Made by a program: the position numbers and the translations under genes. The notes under the pieces were generated by a model. It was not told the DNA's origin and did no database searches. It saw nothing but the letters and a program-made list of their open reading frames with translations. A stretch of 64,000 bases of DNA from AC-32 sp963765785 (lineage in GTDB: Bacteria > Actinomycetota > Thermoleophilia > Gaiellales > Gaiellaceae), in contig CAVXXW010000001.1 in assembly GCA_963765785.1 (NCBI GenBank), positions 310,001 through 374,000 of the forward strand, in the 5' to 3' direction. Of the stretch, positions 60,194 to 64,000 are shown one piece after another; the first letter of the stretch is position 1, and each line of letters starts with the position of its first letter.

Positions 60194-60444
60194 ATGCGGC
60201 GCGTGGCAGCCGTACTCGCCGTGGTCGCGCTCGCGGGCACGGCGGCACAAAGCGCCGGTGGTGACGCAACCGGGACGATGCAGCTTTGGGCCCGCCTCGT
60301 CGGCAGCTACCGCGACACGCGATGCTCCACCGGCATTCAGCCTGTGCTGGACTGCCTCCGTCACGCGTCAGAGTCGAGGCCGACGACTCGAGCGGCAACC
60401 GCGCGGCCCGGTCGTTCGTGGTGCGCGTGAAGAAGGCGGTCTAG
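60194..60444 (+). pseudogene. Secreted-protein relic: signal peptide joined to HYR-like tail
   Basis: ATG at 60194 gives a clean signal peptide (RRVAAVLAVVALAGTAAQSA) and a short mature stretch, after which the frame loses sense. A different frame ends at TAG 60442 with DDSSGNRAARSFVVRVKK, the typical last strand of a HYR/Ig-like domain. The body of the protein is missing and the frames differ, so this is probably a decayed exported protein gene. It converges on tkt. Confidence 0.5.
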
Positions 60445-62282
60445 CCGGCCACGCGTGCGCCGACGAGCGCGTGCGCCGCCTCGGCGATGTGGGCGGCGTC
60501 GATCCCGGCGGCGGCCAGGAGCTCGGCGGGCTTGCCGGAGCCGGGCATATCGTGCACCGCCAGCCGCACGACCCGCGCCGGCTGCTCGGCGTCCCCGAGC
60601 ACCTCGAGCACGGCGTCGCCGACGCCGCCCTCCGACCAGTGGTCCTCGACCGTCAGGATCCGGCCCGTCTCCTCCGCAGCCGCGCGCAGTGTCGCCGCGT
60701 CGGCCGGCTTGACGGAGTAGAGGTCGATCACGCGGGCGTCGATGCCTTCCGAGCCCAGCCGGTCCGCTGCCTCGAGCGCCTCGTGCAGCGTGATCCCGGC
60801 CCCGACGATCGTCAGGTCGTTCCCGTCGCGCAGCACGCGGGAGCCGCCGATCGGGAACTCCTCGCCCGGGTCGTAAAGGACCGGCGTCGCCGCCCGCGTG
60901 GTGCGCATGAAGACGATCCCCTCGCGGTCGGCCATCTCGGCGACCAGCTTCGCCGTCTGGTTCGCGTCGGACGGATAGAGCACGGTGGAGCCGTGGACGG
61001 CGCGCATCATCGCCAGGTCCTCCAGCGCCATCTGCGACGGCCCGTCCTCGCCGATCGAGACGCCCGCGTGCGAGCCGCAGAGGCGGATGTTCGCCTGCGA
61101 GATCGCCGCCATCCGGATGAAGTCATAGGCGCGCGAGAAGAAGGCCGCGAAGGTCGACGCGAACGGCACCCAGTTCCGCACCTGCAGGCCGACCGCCGCG
61201 GCCACCATCTGCTGCTCGGCGATGTACATCTCGAAGTACCGGTCGGGGTGCGCGTCGCGGAAGAACTCGGCGTAGGTCGAGTTCGAAACCTCGCCGTCGA
61301 GCGCGACCACGTCGCCGCGCGCGTCGCCGAGCGCCTTCAGCGTGTCCCCGTACGCCCGTCGCGTCGCGACCTCTTCGCCGAGATCCCACGTCGGCAGCTC
61401 GAGCGAGCCAGTCGTCTCGAATCGGTGCGGCTCGCCCTTCTCCGGCTTCGCCACCTGCACGGTGATGTTGCGCTCGCCTCCGAGCTCGGCGATCGCCTCT
61501 TCCGGGTGGTCGAGCGCCTTGCCGTGCCAGTTCGGCTTGTCCTCGACCTCCTTCACGCCCTTGCCCTTCAGCGTGTGCGCCACGATCACCGTCGGCTGGC
61601 CCTGCTGCGCGGCCGCGTCGCCGAGCGCGCGGTCGATCGCCTCGACGTCGTGGCCGTCGATCTCGATCGCGTGCCAGCCGAAGGCGCGGGCCCTGTTCGC
61701 GTACGAGTCGAGGTCCCAGCCGTGCATCGTCTCGCCGCGCTGGCCGAGCTTGTTCACGTCGATGATCGCGGTCAGGTTGTCGAGCCCGTAGAAGGCCGCG
61801 TGCTCGAACGCCTCCCACATCGAGCCCTCCGCCATCTCGCTGTCGCCGCAGAGCGCCCACACGCGGTAGGGCAGCTGGTCGAGCTTCTTGCCCGCGAGTG
61901 CGATCCCGACGCAGAAGGGCAGGCCCTGCCCGAGCGAGCCGGTGGCGACGTCCACCCACGGGATCGCCGGCGTCGGGTGCCCCTGCAGACGCGAGCCGAA
62001 GACGCGGAAGGTGAGCAGCTCCTCGTCCGTGATCGCCCCGGCCGCCTTGTAGAGCGAGTAGAGGAGCGGCGAGGCGTGGCCCTTCGAGAAGACCAGGTGG
62101 TCGTTCATCGGGTTGTGCGGGTCGTCGAAGTCGTAGTGGAGGTACTTCGCGAGCAGCACCGCCATCAGGTCGGCGGCGGACATCGACGAGGTCGGGTGGC
62201 CCGAGTTGGTGACGGCCGCGGCGCGGATCGAGTCGACGCGCAGCTGCTGTCCCAGCTCACGCCAGAGCTCAGGCCCTTCCAT
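60441..62282 (-). CDS. tkt: Transketolase
   Basis: A 613-residue thiamine-diphosphate enzyme, about 50 residues shorter than E. coli TktA and closer to the animal-like transketolase group. Motifs are GHPTSSMSAADL, KGHASPLLYSL, VATGSLGQGLPFCVG, the ThDP-binding GDSEMAEGSMWEA with AIIDVNKLGQ, the central EVSNSTYAEFF, and IGEDGPSQMALEDLAMMRA. It moves two-carbon units between sugar phosphates. The ATG lies 6 nt after TACGTT (62294-62289), an element shared with the divergent rpiB. Confidence 0.96.
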   Translation of the reverse strand: MEGPELWRELGQQLRVDSIRAAAVTNSGHPTSSMSAADLMAVLLAKYLHYDFDDPHNPMNDHLVFSKGHASPLLYSLYKAAGAITDEELLTFRVFGSRLQGHPTPAIPWVDVATGSLGQGLPFCVGIALAGKKLDQLPYRVWALCGDSEMAEGSMWEAFEHAAFYGLDNLTAIIDVNKLGQRGETMHGWDLDSYANRARAFGWHAIEIDGHDVEAIDRALGDAAAQQGQPTVIVAHTLKGKGVKEVEDKPNWHGKALDHPEEAIAELGGERNITVQVAKPEKGEPHRFETTGSLELPTWDLGEEVATRRAYGDTLKALGDARGDVVALDGEVSNSTYAEFFRDAHPDRYFEMYIAEQQMVAAAVGLQVRNWVPFASTFAAFFSRAYDFIRMAAISQANIRLCGSHAGVSIGEDGPSQMALEDLAMMRAVHGSTVLYPSDANQTAKLVAEMADREGIVFMRTTRAATPVLYDPGEEFPIGGSRVLRDGNDLTIVGAGITLHEALEAADRLGSEGIDARVIDLYSVKPADAATLRAAAEETGRILTVEDHWSEGGVGDAVLEVLGDAEQPARVVRLAVHDMPGSGKPAELLAAAGIDAAHIAEAAHALVGARVAG

Positions 62283-62287
62283 CGGGG

Positions 62288-62294
62288 TAACGTA
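62288..62294. promoter_or_regulatory. Shared -10 dyad for tkt and rpiB
   Basis: GTAACGTAAC is nearly self-complementary. On the plus strand TAACGT (62288-62293) lies 9 nt before the rpiB ATG. On the minus strand TACGTT (62294-62289) lies 6 nt before the tkt ATG. Only 20 nt separate the two start codons, so both mRNAs would be essentially leaderless. Confidence 0.55.
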
Positions 62295-62302
62295 ACGGTC
62301 CT

Positions 62303-62761
62303 ATGCGTGTCGCGGTCGCCTTCGACCATCGCGGCGTCAAGCTGCGCGAGCGGTTGTTCGAGGAACTCGCCGCCCTCGGCCACGAAGCCGTCGACCTGGG
62401 CACCGACAAGCCCGCGCCGCGAATCGACTACCCGGACAAGGCCCGCGAGGTCGGCGAGGCGATTCGCTCCGGCGAGGCCGAGCGCGCGCTGCTCGTCTGC
62501 GGCTCCGGCGTCGGCGCCTCCGTCGCCGTGAACAAGATCGCCGGCATCCGCGGCGCGATCTGCCACGACGTCTACTCGGCGCACCAGGGCGTTGAGCACG
62601 ACGACATGAACGTGCTCTGCCTCGGCTCGGAGGTCGTCGGCGCCGAGCTGGCAGCCGAGCTCACGCGCGCGTTCCTGGGCGCGCGCTTCGACGGCGGTGA
62701 GCGCTACGTCAGAAGGCTTGAGAAGATCGAGGAGATGGAAAGGGAGATCACGTATGGCTAA
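62303..62761 (+). CDS. rpiB: Ribose-5-phosphate isomerase B
   Basis: A 152-residue RpiB/LacAB isomerase. It begins RVAVAFDHRGVKLRERLF, contains DYPDKAREV, the active-site block LLVCGSGVGASVAVNKI (CGSGxG with catalytic Cys) and NVLCLGSEVVG. It interconverts ribose-5-phosphate and ribulose-5-phosphate. The stop overlaps the transaldolase start by 8 nt, so rpiB and tal are one transcript, divergent from tkt. Confidence 0.95.
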   Translation: MRVAVAFDHRGVKLRERLFEELAALGHEAVDLGTDKPAPRIDYPDKAREVGEAIRSGEAERALLVCGSGVGASVAVNKIAGIRGAICHDVYSAHQGVEHDDMNVLCLGSEVVGAELAAELTRAFLGARFDGGERYVRRLEKIEEMEREITYG

Positions 62762-63860
62762 GTCGCGATTGCACGAACTCTCAGAGCTCGGCCAGAGCGT
62801 CTGGATCGACTTCCTCTCGCGGCAGATGCTGCAGAGCGGAAAGCTTGCGCGGATGATGGACGAGGACGCCGTCGTCGGCGTGACCTCGAACCCGACGATC
62901 TTCCAGAAGGCGATCTCCGAGGGCGACGCCTACGACGAGCAGCTGCGCGAGGTGCTCGCCGAGGAGGACGACGCGAAGGAGGTCTTCCTCAAGCTCGCCG
63001 TCCAGGACGTCAAGAACGCATGCGACCTCCTGCGGTCGGTGTGGGACGGCGGCCACGGCCTGGACGGCTGGGTCTCGATCGAGGTCGACCCGAACCTCGC
63101 CTACGACACCGACGGCACGATCGCCGAGGCGCAGCGGCTCCACGAGCTCGTCGACAAGCCGAACTGCTACGTCAAGATCCCAGCGACGGAGCCGGGCCTG
63201 CCGGCGATCGAGGAGATGATCGCGCGCGGCCGGCCGATCAACGTGACGCTGATCTTCTCGCTGAAGCGCTACGTCGAGGTCGTCGAGGCGTACCTGCGCG
63301 GGCTCGAGCGGCTCGTCGAGAGCGGCGGCGACCCGAGCCGGGTGGCGTCGGTCGCGAGCTTCTTCGTCTCGCGCGTCGACACGGAAGCGGACCGGCGGCT
63401 CGCCGAGGCCGGTGCGCCCGACGAGCTGAAGGGCAAGCTCGCGGTTGCGAACGCCAAGCTCGCGTACCAGCGCTACAAGGAGCTCTTCTCCGGCTCCCGC
63501 TGGGAGGCGCTCGAGGCCAAGGGCGCGCGGACCCAGCGCTGCCTCTGGGCCTCGACCTCGACGAAGAACCCGGCCTACCGGGACGTGCTCTACGTCGAGG
63601 ACCTGATCGGGCCCGAGACGGTGAACACGATGCCCGAGGAGACGATCGACGCCTTCCAGGACCACGGCGAGGTGGCGCTCACGCTCGAGGCCGGCCTCGA
63701 CGATGCGAAGCGGGTGTTCGAGCGCGTGGCCGAGGCGGGGGTCGACTACGACGACGTGGTCGTGACGCTCGAGCAGGAGGGCGTCCAGAAGTTCTCGGAC
63801 TCGTTCCGGGAGCTGCTCGACGGCGTCAAGGCGAAGCGCGGCGAGCTCGTCTCCGCCTAG
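62754..63860 (+). CDS. tal: Transaldolase
   Basis: A 368-residue transaldolase of the actinobacterial TalB/Tal2 length class. It contains VVGVTSNPTIFQKAI at the N-terminus, VSIEVDPNLAYDT, the Schiff-base lysine in NCYVKIPATEPG, INVTLIFS and TQRCLWASTSTKNP. It transfers a dihydroxyacetone unit between sugar phosphates. SD AAGGGAGAT precedes the ATG, which overlaps rpiB. With tkt, rpiB and the sugar kinase it completes a non-oxidative pentose phosphate cluster. Confidence 0.95.
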   Translation: MAKSRLHELSELGQSVWIDFLSRQMLQSGKLARMMDEDAVVGVTSNPTIFQKAISEGDAYDEQLREVLAEEDDAKEVFLKLAVQDVKNACDLLRSVWDGGHGLDGWVSIEVDPNLAYDTDGTIAEAQRLHELVDKPNCYVKIPATEPGLPAIEEMIARGRPINVTLIFSLKRYVEVVEAYLRGLERLVESGGDPSRVASVASFFVSRVDTEADRRLAEAGAPDELKGKLAVANAKLAYQRYKELFSGSRWEALEAKGARTQRCLWASTSTKNPAYRDVLYVEDLIGPETVNTMPEETIDAFQDHGEVALTLEAGLDDAKRVFERVAEAGVDYDDVVVTLEQEGVQKFSDSFRELLDGVKAKRGELVSA

Positions 63861-63871
63861 GCTGGCACTAG

Positions 63872-64000
63872 GTGGAGCTCTACACAGAGGTCGCCGGCGA
63901 GGGGCCGGCGGTGGCGCTCCTGCACGAGGGCATCTGCGACAGCCGCATGTGGGACGCGCAGTGGGAAACGTGGTCGACGTCGTTCCGGCTGCTGCGCCTC
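63872..64000 (+). CDS. Alpha/beta hydrolase, N-terminal fragment (cut by window edge)
   Basis: GTG at 63872 opens a frame still open at the window end: 43 codons beginning ELYTEVAGEGPAVALLHEG and continuing SRMWDAQWETWS. The order short beta hairpin, VALLHEG oxyanion strand-turn and MWDAQ helix is characteristic of alpha/beta hydrolase fold enzymes, with His-Glu-Gly where His-Gly is typical. A TAGGCT box (63858-63863) lies 8 nt upstream. Confidence 0.7.
   Translation, partial: MELYTEVAGEGPAVALLHEGICDSRMWDAQWETWSTSFRLLRL

Overview
The window is high-GC actinobacterial DNA. Start codons are often GTG or TTG, and same-strand genes commonly overlap by 1 to 17 nt. It carries the complete actinobacterial morphogenesis block fhaA-fhaB-pstP-rodA-pbpA-pknB. 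A SUF system with SufU, DUF6458 and DUF4446 proteins, a caa3-type oxidase and both GSI and GSII glutamine synthetases point to a deep-branching actinobacterium. Thermoleophilia (Gaiellales or Solirubrobacterales) is my best guess; this is an inference from gene content, because no rRNA gene is present. Many first genes of transcription units have a TAnnnT box 6 to 9 nt before the start codon, which suggests widespread leaderless mRNAs.

Layout. 1-2.6 kb: end of a nucleotide-sugar locus (wecB and a partial dehydrogenase), tRNA-Lys(CTT), an orphan histidine kinase and a DUF6458 protein. 2.8-9.7 kb: respiratory block ctaC-ctaD-[tandem Usp-like]-ctaE-[membrane Usp-like], then an opposing diheme cytochrome c lipoprotein, a STAS protein and a TPR protein. 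9.8-11.8 kb: adenosine deaminase family protein, tatC and tatA. 11.9-20.2 kb: sufCBD, an opposing insert (methyltransferase plus a cytochrome c fused to a Cys-rich repeat domain), then sufS, sufU, a Rieske ferredoxin and a tag-type DNA glycosylase. 20.2-24 kb: O-methyltransferase, a frameshifted tiny gene with a strong terminator, an NAD(P)-binding protein, a secreted protein and a decayed patch with an integrase remnant. 24-28.4 kb: dcd, gabT, a receptor-like Ser/Thr kinase and ddl. 28.4-37.3 kb: pknB-pbpA-rodA-pstP-fhaB-fhaA on the minus strand, preceded by a polytopic kinase. 37.4-42 kb: envelope and hypothetical genes, an HNH nuclease and a rhodanese. 42-45.5 kb: nitrogen operon glnII-GNAT-P-II-amt behind an attenuator-like leader. 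45.5-51.1 kb: trypsin-like protease, ABC exporter, methyltransferase relic, MFS transporter and a GSI glnA with its own terminator-bearing leader. 51.3-57 kb: membrane proteins, a GAF/HisKA_2 kinase and an ANTAR response regulator with an apparent ATC start. 57-64 kb: ABC-F ATPase, FGGY kinase, transketolase, rpiB, transaldolase and a partial hydrolase.

How the genes fit together. The oxidase genes form one translationally coupled operon in which Usp-like proteins are interleaved with catalytic subunits. The minus-strand pkn/pbp/rodA block couples Ser/Thr phosphorylation to peptidoglycan synthesis, and ddl overlaps its 3' end. The nitrogen operon combines ammonium uptake, a P-II protein lacking the usual modified tyrosine, GSII, and an acetyltransferase of the family that inactivates GS inhibitors. 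The tkt, rpiB, tal and sugar kinase genes form a non-oxidative pentose phosphate cluster.

Most novel-looking items: the terminator-containing leaders of both glutamine synthetase genes, the Usp-like domains inside the oxidase operon, the cytochrome c plus Cys-rich repeat fusion, the nested-stem RNA before sufU, a dispersed two-hairpin repeat with a covarying base pair, and divergent promoters that share one -10 dyad.
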